The position numbers were made by a program, and so were the translations under genes. Below the pieces are notes generated by a model, which saw only the letters and a program-made list of their open reading frames with translations, was not told the origin of the DNA and ran no database searches. From positions 2,108,001 through 2,172,000 of the forward strand of contig NZ_CP107008.1 of assembly GCF_025725685.1 (NCBI RefSeq): DNA of 64,000 bases, read 5' to 3'. Source of the stretch: Halomonas sp. M4R1S46 (GTDB lineage: Bacteria; Pseudomonadota; Gammaproteobacteria; Pseudomonadales; Halomonadaceae). Position 1 is the stretch's first letter, and each line of letters opens with the position of its first letter. This document shows, one piece after another, positions 16,829 through 25,685 of the stretch.

Positions 16829-17302
16829 ATGAGCGACAAGATGAACGTCGAAAGCTTCAACCTGGACCACACCAAGGTGAAGGCGCCCTATGTCCGCCTG
16901 GCCGACATCAAGAGCGGCGAGCACGGCGACCGCATCCACAAGTACGACATGCGCATCTGCCAGCCCAACCAGGACCATATGGAGATGCCGGCGCTGCACT
17001 CCCTGGAGCACCTGATGGCCGAGCTGTCGCGCAACCATTCCGACAAGGTCGTCGACATCAGCCCCATGGGCTGCCAGACCGGCTTCTATGTCGCCATGAT
17101 CAACCATGACGACTACGACGGCGTGCTCGACCTGCTCGAGGGCACCCTCAAGGACGTGCTGGCGGCCGATGAAGTCCCGGCCTGCAACGAGATGCAGTGC
17201 GGCTGGGCGGCCAGCCACAGCCTGGAAGGCGCCAAGGACATCGCCCGCGGCTTCCTGGCCAAGCGCGACGAGTGGCCCCAGGTCTTCGCCGAAGAAGGCT
17301 GA
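16829..17302 (+). CDS. luxS: S-ribosylhomocysteine lyase LuxS (autoinducer-2 synthesis)
   Basis: The 157-residue iron-dependent enzyme splits S-ribosylhomocysteine to homocysteine and DPD, the precursor of AI-2. The metal-binding HSLEH motif (about 57-61) and the distal Cys in NEMQCGW are present. The substrate region LDHTKVKAPYVRL is intact near the N-terminus. A Shine-Dalgarno AGAGG precedes the ATG at 16829. The SAH/MTA nucleosidase that makes its substrate is the next gene downstream, giving a two-step SAH recycling unit. Confidence 0.97.
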   Translation: MSDKMNVESFNLDHTKVKAPYVRLADIKSGEHGDRIHKYDMRICQPNQDHMEMPALHSLEHLMAELSRNHSDKVVDISPMGCQTGFYVAMINHDDYDGVLDLLEGTLKDVLAADEVPACNEMQCGWAASHSLEGAKDIARGFLAKRDEWPQVFAEEG

Positions 17303-17393
17303 TAGGCGGCTGGACCGGGCTGTCTGGCCACGCCTAACGCCTCCCCCCTTACCCTTCACTCCTCACGCCCCACTCCGTGGAGACCCCGGAAAG

Positions 17394-18128
17394 ATGAAAC
17401 GCATCGGTATCATTGGCGCCATGTCCCAGGAAGTCGCCCAGCTGGCGGCCATGCTGGAAGATCGCGAGACCCGCCGCCATGTCGGCTCCACCTTCCATCG
17501 CGGCACGCTGCATGGGGTCGAGGTGGTGATCCTGCAGTCCGGCATCGGCAAGGTGAACGCCGCCATCGGCACCACCCTGCTGCTGGACATGTACCAGCCC
17601 GAGGCGATCATCAACACCGGCTCCGCCGGCGGCTTCGGCGAGGGGCTCGAGATCGGCGACGTGGTGGTCTCGAGCGAGGTACGTCACCACGACGTGGACG
17701 CCGTGGTGTTCGGCTACGAGCACGGCCAGGTGCCCGACATGCCCGCCGCCTACCTGCCCGACGAGCGCCTGGTGCGGGTGGCCCGGGAGAGCGTCGAGTC
17801 GATGAACGAGGTGCGCGTGGTCGAGGGGCTGATCGCCACCGGCGACGTCTTCATGGCCTGCCCCGACCTGGTCGCCCAGACGCGCTCGCGCTTCCCCACC
17901 ATGCTCGCCGCCGAGATGGAGGCCGCGGCCATCGCCCAGACCTGCCATCTCTACGGCTGCCCCTTCGTGGTGATCCGCGCACTGTCCGACATCGCCGGCG
18001 GCGGCGACAACCACCTGTCGTTCGAGGAATTCCTCGCCAAGGCGGCCGACCACTCGACCCGCATGGTCACCGCCATGGTCGCCAGGCTCGCCGAGCCCGC
18101 AACCGCCGACGCCGCCGTCGAGGGGTAG
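17394..18128 (+). CDS. mtnN: 5'-methylthioadenosine/S-adenosylhomocysteine nucleosidase
   Basis: The 244-residue enzyme removes adenine from SAH and MTA, feeding LuxS and methionine salvage. It opens with the phosphorylase-fold start KRIGIIGAMSQEV. The catalytic Glu region LAAEMEAAAIAQ and the base-binding Asp in ALSDIAGGGDN are intact. The length is slightly above the E. coli Pfs (232), with a longer C-terminal tail. It lies 91 bp after luxS, and a strong hairpin terminator follows. Confidence 0.96.
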   Translation: MKRIGIIGAMSQEVAQLAAMLEDRETRRHVGSTFHRGTLHGVEVVILQSGIGKVNAAIGTTLLLDMYQPEAIINTGSAGGFGEGLEIGDVVVSSEVRHHDVDAVVFGYEHGQVPDMPAAYLPDERLVRVARESVESMNEVRVVEGLIATGDVFMACPDLVAQTRSRFPTMLAAEMEAAAIAQTCHLYGCPFVVIRALSDIAGGGDNHLSFEEFLAKAADHSTRMVTAMVARLAEPATADAAVEG

Positions 18129-18176
18129 GAACGGCCAAGCGCGGCCAGGGTCGGGTGACAAGCCCCCAGTAGCCAG

Positions 18177-18206
18177 AACCCCCACCAGGGTAGCCCGGTG
18201 GGGGTT
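18177..18206 (+). terminator. Terminator hairpin between mtnN and pyrC
   Basis: AACCCCCACC (18177-18186) pairs perfectly with GGTGGGGGTT (18197-18206), giving a 10-bp stem and 10-base loop, followed by CGCGTTTCTCTCTT. It sits between convergent genes and could serve mtnN; on the other strand no T-rich tail is present. Confidence 0.75.
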
Positions 18207-18275
18207 CGCGTTTCTCTCTTGCTACCTGCCGCCCGTCACCGGGCAGCCTCCCTCACTCCTCTTCCCGCTTCTCCC

Positions 18276-19313
18276 TTATCCCTTCAGCTTCCACTCCAGC
18301 GTCTCGCCCGCCTGCAGCGGCACGATGGCCTGGCCGGCCGCGTAGGGCAGCGTCTCCGGCAGCGTCCAGGGCTCGCGGACCAGGGTGACGGTCCCGGTGT
18401 TGCGCGGCAGGCCGTAGAAGGCCGGCCCGTGATGGCTGGCGAAGCCCTCCAGCCGCTCCAGGGCGCCGGCCTGCTCGAAGGCGGTGGCATAGAGTTCGAG
18501 GGCCGCGGGCGCGGTATAGGCCCCGGCACATCCGCAGGCGCTCTCCTTGTCGCCCTGGGCATGGGGCGCGCTGTCGGTGCCCAGGAAGAACTTGCTGCTG
18601 CCGGAGGTGGCGGCCTCGACCAGCGCCTGGCGATGACGCTCGCGCTTGAGGATCGGCAGGCAGTAGTAGTGCGGGCGGATCCCGCCCACCAGCATGCGGT
18701 TGCGGTTGAACAGCAGGTGATGGGCGGTGATGGTGGCCGCCACGTTGGCCGGCGACGCGGCCACGAACGCGGCCGCGTCGGCCGTGGTGATATGCTCGAA
18801 CACCACCCTCAGGGACGGGTGGCGGTCCAGCAGCGGCTTCATCACCCGCTCGATGAACACCGCCTCGCGGTCGAAGATGTCGATCTCGGCATCGGTCACC
18901 TCGCCATGCACCAGCAGCGGCATGCCCAGCCGCGCCATGGCGGCGATGGCCGCATCGCAGTTGGCCAGGTCGGTGACGCCGGAATCGGAATTGGTGGTCG
19001 CGCCCGCCGGATACAGCTTGACGGCCTGCACCAGGCCGGAGGCATGGGCCCGCTCGATCTCCTCGGCGCTGGTGCGATCGGTGAGATACAGGGTCATCAG
19101 CGGCTCGAAGTCATGTCCCGCCGGGACGGCGGCGAGGATGCGCTCCCGATAGGCCCGGGCCTGTTCGGTGGTGGTCACCGGCGGCTTGAGGTTGGGCATG
19201 ATGATGGCACGACCCATCTGGCGGGCACTGGCCGGCACCACGGCCGGCAACACCTCGCCGTCACGCAGATGGAGGTGCCAGTCGTCCGGTCGGGTCAGGG
19301 TAATCGAGTTCAC
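18276..19313 (-). CDS. pyrC: Dihydroorotase (pyrimidine biosynthesis)
   Basis: The 345-residue enzyme cyclises carbamoyl-aspartate to dihydroorotate, step three of de novo pyrimidine synthesis. Metal-binding motifs are clear: DDWHLHLRDG near the N-terminus, the carboxylated Lys in QAVKLYPAGATTNSD, LVHGEV, FEHITT, and the catalytic Asp in LGTDSAPH. This is the E. coli-like class II form (348 residues). The gene ends convergent with mtnN. Confidence 0.97.
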   Translation of the reverse strand: MNSITLTRPDDWHLHLRDGEVLPAVVPASARQMGRAIIMPNLKPPVTTTEQARAYRERILAAVPAGHDFEPLMTLYLTDRTSAEEIERAHASGLVQAVKLYPAGATTNSDSGVTDLANCDAAIAAMARLGMPLLVHGEVTDAEIDIFDREAVFIERVMKPLLDRHPSLRVVFEHITTADAAAFVAASPANVAATITAHHLLFNRNRMLVGGIRPHYYCLPILKRERHRQALVEAATSGSSKFFLGTDSAPHAQGDKESACGCAGAYTAPAALELYATAFEQAGALERLEGFASHHGPAFYGLPRNTGTVTLVREPWTLPETLPYAAGQAIVPLQAGETLEWKLKG

Positions 19314-19395
19314 GGCGTGTCCTGTCTCGGTGATTCAGGGGGAGGGTCAGGGACCCGGTGATGGCGGCAGTATACCGGAACCGGCCCCGGCGGCG

Positions 19396-19542
19396 GGATG
19401 CGATTTTTGGACCGCCTTGCTGGCCGCGGCCTGGTATCGCGAGGCGATGAGCCCGCTGCAGCTGGCCGGCTGCAGCCTGAGCTTTCTCGCCCTGCTGATC
19501 AATCGCTGGTACTGGGGACACAAATTGGTCAGCCGGCGCTGA
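19396..19542 (+). pseudogene. Possible remnant of a DMT/EamA transporter C-terminus
   Basis: This plus-strand frame ends LLAAAWYREAMSPLQLAG, continues with CSLSFLALLINR and then a short basic tail. The order 'E-x-MSPLQL-G then hydrophobic helix' matches the last membrane helix of EamA-type transporters, but nothing upstream in the pyrC gap continues the domain. A 31-residue ORF from the ATG at 19447 would be a single-helix mini-protein. A decayed fragment is more likely, at low confidence. Confidence 0.3.
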
Positions 19543-19581
19543 CCTGCGTATCATGCGCGCTGATCCACGCGAGGAAACATC

Positions 19582-20037
19582 ATGCCGAAGGTACGCTACT
19601 ACGCCGATCTCGTCGCCATCCTGGCCGGCCTGATGTGGCTACTGGTCTACTGGTCGGTGAGCTATTCGGTGCACATCGACAACATCGAGCCGACCCTGGC
19701 GGCACTCTTGATGGCGGGAAGCCTGATCATGATCAGCTTCGTGCATCGCCCCATCCGGGTGCTGCTCAGCCGCTACCACGTGCGCAAGCGACGCACCGAG
19801 ATGTGGATGCACATCCTCGCCCTGCCCCTCTCCCTGGCCTTCCTGCTGGCCATCGTCATCGATCACCTGATCACGCCCCTGAACGGCGTGCAGAAGATGC
19901 TGCTGTTCAACGTGCTGGCCACCGCCGGCTGGCTGGTGTTCGTCATCACCCTGGTGGTCAAGCTGCTGATCCACCTGGTGGCCAAGAAGCGCCGCAGCCG
20001 CGAACGGACCCGTCGGGACCCGCACGATACCGCCTAG
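19582..20037 (+). CDS. Small integral membrane protein of unknown function
   Basis: The 151-residue protein has four predicted membrane segments (about 8-28, 41-60, 77-97 and 106-130) and basic loops, including HVRKRRTE and the C-terminal KKRRSRERTRRD. I do not recognise the family and see no catalytic motif. A GAGGAA Shine-Dalgarno precedes the ATG. The stop codon overlaps the stop of the convergent oxidoreductase gene by 4 bp (20034-20037), leaving no room for a terminator between them. Confidence 0.75.
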   Translation: MPKVRYYADLVAILAGLMWLLVYWSVSYSVHIDNIEPTLAALLMAGSLIMISFVHRPIRVLLSRYHVRKRRTEMWMHILALPLSLAFLLAIVIDHLITPLNGVQKMLLFNVLATAGWLVFVITLVVKLLIHLVAKKRRSRERTRRDPHDTA

Positions 20038-21275
20038 AAGCGATCCACCCGGAACGGCCGCATATCGATCTCCGGCGTCTCCCCGTCCATCAGCTGTGCC
20101 AGCAGCCGGCCGGTGGCCGGCCCCAGCGTGAAGCCCTGGTGGCCGTGACCGAAGGCGCACCATAGCCCCGCCTGCCCCTCCACGGGGCCGATGATCGGCT
20201 TCATGTCCGGCGTGCAGGGCCTGGCCCCCTTCCAGGGCGCCGGGTCGAGGCGCTCCCCCAGGGGATAGAGCTGCCGTGCCTTCTCTTCGGCCGCGGCCAG
20301 CTGGCGAAGGTGGGGCGGCGCCTCGAGGCGCTCCAGCTCGGCGCCCGTGGTCAGGCGGATCCCGGCCCGCATCGGCGCCAGCAGGTAGCCCACTTCGGCA
20401 TCCATCACCCAGTGATTGAGGCGCGCCTTGCCGACGCTGCCGTAGTGCATGTGGTAGCCGCGCTTGACGAACAGCGGAATCAGCTGACCCAGCCTGGCCA
20501 GCCACTCCCGGGACCAGGGGCCCATGGCCATCACCACGTCGCTGGCCAGCAGGCGTTCCCCGCCGGCACTCACCCGCCAGCCGTCGGGGCCGCGGGCCAT
20601 CTCGTCGACCTCGGCCTCGAGCAGGCGCCCGCCCTCGGCCTCGAAGGCCCGGGCATAGGCCTGGACCAGGCCGCCCGGATCGGCGACGGTCCAGGGATCC
20701 AGCCAGTGGACGGCCCCGGCCAGGCCCTCCACCAGGCTCGGCTCCATGTCGGCGAGGTCCGCGCTATCCAGCGCACGGTGGCGAACCCCGAACCGGGCCT
20801 GGTTGTCGCGGGCCTCCTCCAGGCGCGCCTCGAGGGCCTCCCGGGTCCGAAAGACCTCCAGCCAGCCCTCGCGACGCACCAGCGATTCGGCACCCGCGGC
20901 CTCGATCATGGGCGCATGGGCGTCCAGCGAGAGAGCGATCAGCGAGGCGTACTCGGGAACGATGTCCCGGTAGCGACGGGGAGAGGAATTCCGCCAGTAC
21001 TGCAGCAGGGGGACGGCGGCGCGCAGCATGCCACCGGGCCGGTAGCGAATATCGACCTGCCGATTGGGCAGCACTCGCAGCAGGGTGGCGAGATCCCGGG
21101 GGAAGGGATAGGGGCGGACCGCCTCGCGCTGGATGATCCCGGCATTGCCGAAGGAGGTCTCGGAGCCCGGGGGACGGCGATCCACCAGGGTCACCCTGTG
21201 CCCCCGCCGTGCCAGGTGCCAGGCCACCGACACCCCCACCATGCCGGCTCCCAGAACGATGATCTCGCGCGCCAT
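20034..21275 (-). CDS. FAD-dependent oxidoreductase, D-amino acid dehydrogenase (DadA) family
   Basis: The 413-residue protein belongs to the DAO/DadA flavoprotein family. The Rossmann FAD motif VLGAGMVGVSVAWHLARRG occupies the N-terminus, and the C-terminal FAD segment GPVEGQAGLWCAFGHGHQG is present near 375. TSFGNAGII after the first domain is typical of DadA. The substrate is probably a D-amino acid or related secondary amine, with electrons passed to the respiratory chain; the exact substrate is not determinable. I chose the ATG at 21275, which starts directly before the FAD motif. Confidence 0.85.
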   Translation of the reverse strand: MAREIIVLGAGMVGVSVAWHLARRGHRVTLVDRRPPGSETSFGNAGIIQREAVRPYPFPRDLATLLRVLPNRQVDIRYRPGGMLRAAVPLLQYWRNSSPRRYRDIVPEYASLIALSLDAHAPMIEAAGAESLVRREGWLEVFRTREALEARLEEARDNQARFGVRHRALDSADLADMEPSLVEGLAGAVHWLDPWTVADPGGLVQAYARAFEAEGGRLLEAEVDEMARGPDGWRVSAGGERLLASDVVMAMGPWSREWLARLGQLIPLFVKRGYHMHYGSVGKARLNHWVMDAEVGYLLAPMRAGIRLTTGAELERLEAPPHLRQLAAAEEKARQLYPLGERLDPAPWKGARPCTPDMKPIIGPVEGQAGLWCAFGHGHQGFTLGPATGRLLAQLMDGETPEIDMRPFRVDRF

Positions 21276-21301
21276 CCTGCACCTCCCTTGCCATGAACGA
21301 T

Positions 21302-21329
21302 GAGCGGATCCACCGTGGCGGGTCCGCTC
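21302..21329 (-). terminator. Hairpin between the TerB-like gene and the DadA-like gene
   Basis: GAGCGGA (21302-21308) pairs with TCCGCTC (21323-21329), with further inner pairing of CCACCG with CGGGT. It lies in the gap after the TerB-like stop. No strong T-tract follows on either strand, so termination is uncertain. Confidence 0.4.
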
Positions 21330-21377
21330 TCGATCATACCAGTCGGCATCCCGAGTGGCGCGGGGCACGCCGAGGCG

Positions 21378-21836
21378 TCAGCGCCGGGCGCCCTCTTCCT
21401 CGGCGAGCCTGGCACGCACGAAGTCACCGTGACTGACGTACAGCAGTTCGGCGAGACGGCGGATGCGGTGTTCCTCCAGCGGGTCCTTGTGGCCATCCAC
21501 CAGGGCCAGGGACCACATCAGACGGACCAGATCAAAGCGCTCGGCGTAGTCGCAATGCTCCCGCACGCTACGCACGAAGCGATGGTGATCCACCGCCGTG
21601 TCGACCTCCTCGCGGGCCTGGGCGAGCAGGGCGTCCAGGGCCGACGCATCGAGGGCGAAGCGCTGGTCGAGGACCTCCCTCAGGCGCGCCAGCTCGGCGT
21701 CGTCCAGGTGGTAGTCGGCCCGCGCCACCTCGCAGAGCAGCACCGCGGTGGCCAGCGCCAGGGTGGGCTCGCCCTTTTCAGGGGCCTCGCCAGCCGCCAT
21801 CATGTCCTGGAAGAGTCGTTGCAGGGATTCGATCAT
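21378..21836 (-). CDS. TerB-family protein (tellurite-resistance/DjlA-like helical domain)
   Basis: The 152-residue all-helical protein matches the TerB fold. The first conserved block ALATAVLLCEVARADYHLDDAE (about 28-49) carries the acidic D-x-x-D-x-x-E pattern. The second, MWSLALVDGHKDPLEEHRIRRLAELL (about 106-131), is its repeat. Both acidic clusters resemble those that bind metal in TerB. No other ter genes are nearby, so a tellurite role is not supported. The gene starts at 21836, 14 bp from the divergent DUF3592 gene. Confidence 0.8.
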   Translation of the reverse strand: MIESLQRLFQDMMAAGEAPEKGEPTLALATAVLLCEVARADYHLDDAELARLREVLDQRFALDASALDALLAQAREEVDTAVDHHRFVRSVREHCDYAERFDLVRLMWSLALVDGHKDPLEEHRIRRLAELLYVSHGDFVRARLAEEEGARR

Positions 21837-21850
21837 CGTGAGCTCCGAGC

Positions 21851-22312
21851 ATGCCTGATATCGCGCCATTCATCGCCCTCGCCGCGGGCCTGGGCGCCGC
21901 CGTCGCCGGCCACGGCGCGTGGCGGCGGCACAACGTCAACCGCTGGCCCAGCGCCGAGGCCCGGGTGACCCGTTGCGAGGTGGAAGCCGTTCACGGCCAC
22001 GCCCACCGTCGGGAGGGCGACGACCCGCCGCGTCGCTTCCTGGCGCGGGTGCATTTCACCTTCCAGGCCAAGGGGCGCACCTATCGCTCGGACAATGGCC
22101 GCTTCGACGGCGTTCCCTCCTTCACCAGCCGGCAAGCCGCCGTCGCCCATGCCGACCGCACGCCCCCCGGCACGCTCATGACGATCCGCCATGACCCGGA
22201 CCATCCCGAGATCACCCAGTCGGGCGAGTCACGCTTGCCCACCGGCCGGCTCGGCCTGGCAGCCTTCCTGGCGACCATGAGCGCACTGGCGCTGTGGCTT
22301 TCCGTGTCATGA
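21851..22312 (+). CDS. DUF3592 family membrane protein
   Basis: The 153-residue protein has an N-terminal membrane helix (about 4-22), a beta-rich extracytoplasmic domain, and a second helix at the C-terminus (about 133-151). ARVHFTFQAKGRTYRSDNG and PGTLMTIRHDPDHPEI match the DUF3592 pattern of strands followed by Y-x-P/DP. Function is unknown. It is divergent from the TerB-like gene with 14 bp between start codons, so their promoters must overlap the opposite coding sequence. Confidence 0.75.
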   Translation: MPDIAPFIALAAGLGAAVAGHGAWRRHNVNRWPSAEARVTRCEVEAVHGHAHRREGDDPPRRFLARVHFTFQAKGRTYRSDNGRFDGVPSFTSRQAAVAHADRTPPGTLMTIRHDPDHPEITQSGESRLPTGRLGLAAFLATMSALALWLSVS

Positions 22313-22356
22313 TCCCGGGGTGACACCGCTAGCCCGCCTCGGGGCCCGTTCCCCGG

Positions 22357-23262
22357 CTACCTCCTCAGCCGCCTCAGCAGAGCACTCAGCCCAAGCAATC
22401 GGGCCACGCGCGCGACCGCCCGTCGCACGATCATGGCGCCTACCAGCACGAGATCGATACACCGCCCCAGCCACAGATACCAGCTCCTGCCCTCTTCCAG
22501 TGCCGCCATCATGGCCAGGTCGTTGCGATCCTGCAGGTTACGTCGATGGCGTTTCAGGTGCTGAAGCTGCCCGAAGGCCATGACCTTGAAACCATCGACC
22601 CCGAAGTGGTAACGGGCATCGGTGATCATCTCGACCTTGTCGATCCCACATCTTGCCACTTCCGCCTCCTGGGCGATGAAGGGCGACGCCGCGTGGGAAA
22701 CGGCATCCAGCGCCAGGTAGCCGATCACCCTGGCACGACGGATGCCATAGAGCTCCAGCACCAGGCAGGTGTCAAACACCACACGCGGTGCATCGAGCTC
22801 CTGACTGGCGAGAAATGTCTGCAACTGAGTGATTCTTGCCGGCCATAAGCGCCGATAGCGACGATGGCGCGCATGGACCAGGAAGTGCACCCCATTGGGA
22901 TTGAACAACAAGGCGGACATCGCCTCGACATCCGCCAACTGCGTCAGCAGCAGCCAGCCGTCATCGCCGAAGCGCGGGGGTGGGGGCATGCCCGCGGCCA
23001 GCACGAGCCGCTTGACGCTGAGGGTAACGCCACCTTCGGCCTCGAGCGGCCAGGTCGACGGTACCGGCGCCAGCCGCGGGGCGAGATATTGCCAGGCTCG
23101 CGATGGCAGGCTGATCTCCTGCGACTGCAGGACGACACCCGTCGGGGGAAGCGTTTCCCCCCACTCCAGGAGCACCGGTTGCAGCGCCAGGATCGTACGG
23201 CCCTCGGGCTGCCCAACGCCCGACTCGTCGGCCTCCTGCCCCCCCACATCCCCCATGTTCAT
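22357..23262 (-). CDS. Unknown protein at the end of the wza/capD-like operon
   Basis: The 301-residue protein is not assigned with confidence. No catalytic motif is evident. The second half contains DARYHFGVDGFKVMAFGQLQ followed by basic residues HLKRHRRNLQDRND, a pattern I have seen at the end of nucleotidyl- or phosphotransferase-like proteins in polysaccharide loci. An aromatic- and Arg-rich stretch HARHRRYRRLWPARI lies near 130-145. The C-terminus has a hydrophobic helix (about 265-280). It lies 255 bp downstream of the WbpM-like gene, so it may be the third gene of that unit. Confidence 0.6.
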   Translation of the reverse strand: MNMGDVGGQEADESGVGQPEGRTILALQPVLLEWGETLPPTGVVLQSQEISLPSRAWQYLAPRLAPVPSTWPLEAEGGVTLSVKRLVLAAGMPPPPRFGDDGWLLLTQLADVEAMSALLFNPNGVHFLVHARHRRYRRLWPARITQLQTFLASQELDAPRVVFDTCLVLELYGIRRARVIGYLALDAVSHAASPFIAQEAEVARCGIDKVEMITDARYHFGVDGFKVMAFGQLQHLKRHRRNLQDRNDLAMMAALEEGRSWYLWLGRCIDLVLVGAMIVRRAVARVARLLGLSALLRRLRR

Positions 23263-23517
23263 CGACGCGGCCTCGAGTCTCTGTCAGCCAGCGATCGCTG
23301 GGCATCGGCCCCTCGTCCACGTCCGCCTGGGCCACCTCGACGCTTGACGTGACAACCGGGAGAGACAGGGCGAAATTCCTTCAAAGCCCGCGGCCACGTC
23401 AGGCGCGGAATCCGCCGTGAACATGAGGCGCAGGCGATGACCTTATCCCTGTGTGGAAACGCACATTGGCCAAGCCGGTTATCACTACGCTGAACGCCCA
23501 TGGCCATCTCCACGTCT

Positions 23518-25509
23518 TCATGCCGAGCCCGAGGATCGGAAACGCTCCTGCACAAGAGGCACAACGGATGTTGTCGAGGTCTCCGGCGTCACGGGTCCGA
23601 GAGGCGGCGAAGCATGCTGCGCCTCCCATACCAGATCCACCATCTCGCCCTCGGGCGAATAACCAAGCGGCGCCTTCATCAGCAGTGCCTGGATCCTGCC
23701 ATGCCGTGAGCCGCTCATGGCCTCATGCAGTTCGACGAGGTAGGCCTCCAGTTCGGGCCAGGCCCAGGAGAATTCCCGGGATGTCATGATCCTGGGATGA
23801 CGCGTCTCCTGGACCTCGCCCCCGATCAACAGCTCCTCATAGAGTTTTTCTCCCGGCCTCAAGCCGGTGAAGTGGATCTCGATGTCCCCCTCCGGATGGT
23901 CGGTATCCTTCACCTCGAGCCCGGACAGTCGCACCATGCTGGTGGCAAGGTCGGCGATACGGACCGGCTCCCCCATGTCCAGGACGAAGACCTGACCGTC
24001 GGTCCCCATGGCCCCCGCCTGGATGACCAGCTGGGACGCTTCGGGAATGGTCATGAAGTATCGGGAAATCTCCGGGTGGGTCACCTCGAGAGGCCCTCCC
24101 CGCTCGATCTGGGCACGAAACAAGGGAACGACCGACCCGCTGGAGCCGAGCACATTGCCGAAGCGCACCATGCAGAAACGGGTCTTGCCATGCCCGAGAT
24201 CACGACCGGCGAAGGCCTGACAGATCAACTCCGTCAGGCGCTTGGTGGCGCCCATCACATTGGTGGGCCGGACGGCCTTATCGGTGGATACCATGACGAA
24301 GGTTTCCACCCTCGTTTCCACTGCCGCCGACGCCAGGGCGAGGGTGCCGAACACATTGTTGCGCAAGCCTTCCACCAGGTTGCACTCGACGAGGGGCACA
24401 TGCTTGTAGGCCGCCGCGTGGTAGAGCGTCTGGACCCCAAAGCTCGACAGGATCTCCCGCATCCGCTCTTCCTGCTGGATCGAGGCCAGAAGGCCGCGCA
24501 GGCAGATGCGCCTATCATGTCGGCGTGACCACAGCCGCAACTCCTGCTCGATGGCGTAGAGGGCATGTTCCGCATTATCCACCAGGACGAGCATACGCGG
24601 TTCCTGGGCCAGGATCTGACGACACAGCTCGGAGCCGATCGATCCCCCTGCCCCGGTTACCATCACCACCTTGTCGCGAACATTGGCCGTCATCAGCTCG
24701 GGAAAGGGCGGTACCGGTTCGCGCCCGAGGAGGTCTTCGACCTGCACATCGCAGGTATCCGCAATACGTGCTCGTCCCGAGACCAGGTCTTCCGCGCCTG
24801 GAATCGTCTGGACCGGGATCGAGAGCTTCGCCAGCTGCTCGAGGATCTGGCGCCGACGACACCGCGGCGCGCTGGGAATCGCCAGCAACACGAGTTCGAT
24901 GCCCAGACGCTCGATCCAGTCCTCGAGCTCCTCCGGGCTGTAGACGGGCAACCCCTCCACCAGCGACCCTTGCAGGCCGCGCCAGTCATCGATGAAGGCC
25001 CGCGGATGATATCGGTCTCCATGGTGCAGGGAGCGCGCCAGCTCGCCCCCGGCAGTGCCTGCACCATAGATGATGACAGACTGGCGTTGATGACGACGGC
25101 TCAACTGATAGAGTTCGAGAAGCAGTAACCTGAGGCCCGCCACGGTCATGACGCCCAGCATGGCGAAGACAGGCGCCACCTGCCAGGCCAGCGGCCAACC
25201 CAACAGCAGGTCCATCAACAGCAAGTTGGCGGTCAACAGCGCCACCCCCAACACAACTGCTGCCATGACCTTCACGTTCATGAACCTCAGCACGACGCGA
25301 TAGAGACCCAAGGCTCCAAAGATTATGGGGGTGGAAGCCATCACCCAACCCAGCACCAACCAGCGTTCGGTCTGCGCCAGGTATATGTCACGCTCCACCA
25401 ACAGCAGGGCCACCAGGATGGCAAGGGCAATCAGCAGCGTATCGGCCAGCCGGAGCAGGCCTCGCTTGTAGCAGCGAGGCATCTTCACTAGCTTTTCTAG
25501 TGCCAGCAT
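23518..25509 (-). CDS. Membrane-bound nucleotide-sugar 4,6-dehydratase, WbpM/CapD/PglF type
   Basis: The 663-residue protein starts with four membrane helices (about 18-130), then a first Rossmann-like domain (IIYGAGTAGGELARSL), then a full SDR dehydratase domain from about 285. The NAD motif is VTGAGGSIGSELCRQI. The active-site region STDKAVRPTNVMGATKR has Met in place of the usual YxxxK Tyr, as in the WbpM/PglF subfamily. It should convert UDP-GlcNAc to UDP-4-keto-6-deoxy-GlcNAc at the inner membrane, a precursor of QuiNAc, FucNAc or bacillosamine-type sugars. It follows wza behind the ops-like element. The C-terminus is extended by about 50 residues without a recognisable motif. Confidence 0.92.
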   Translation of the reverse strand: MLALEKLVKMPRCYKRGLLRLADTLLIALAILVALLLVERDIYLAQTERWLVLGWVMASTPIIFGALGLYRVVLRFMNVKVMAAVVLGVALLTANLLLMDLLLGWPLAWQVAPVFAMLGVMTVAGLRLLLLELYQLSRRHQRQSVIIYGAGTAGGELARSLHHGDRYHPRAFIDDWRGLQGSLVEGLPVYSPEELEDWIERLGIELVLLAIPSAPRCRRRQILEQLAKLSIPVQTIPGAEDLVSGRARIADTCDVQVEDLLGREPVPPFPELMTANVRDKVVMVTGAGGSIGSELCRQILAQEPRMLVLVDNAEHALYAIEQELRLWSRRHDRRICLRGLLASIQQEERMREILSSFGVQTLYHAAAYKHVPLVECNLVEGLRNNVFGTLALASAAVETRVETFVMVSTDKAVRPTNVMGATKRLTELICQAFAGRDLGHGKTRFCMVRFGNVLGSSGSVVPLFRAQIERGGPLEVTHPEISRYFMTIPEASQLVIQAGAMGTDGQVFVLDMGEPVRIADLATSMVRLSGLEVKDTDHPEGDIEIHFTGLRPGEKLYEELLIGGEVQETRHPRIMTSREFSWAWPELEAYLVELHEAMSGSRHGRIQALLMKAPLGYSPEGEMVDLVWEAQHASPPLGPVTPETSTTSVVPLVQERFRSSGSA

Positions 25510-25685
25510 TCATGTATCTCCCGTATCACGACCAGGCCCGCACCATGACTGGGGCCCGTGCACCTGGAGCAGCTCTGGCGCCACACCACCCAGCAGGTCT
25601 TTGCCCTGTGTTATGCAGCGATATGGAACCATGCCTCCATAAGCCATCCCGCGGGCGGACCCACGGGATGGTTGGTGGTTGAGGC

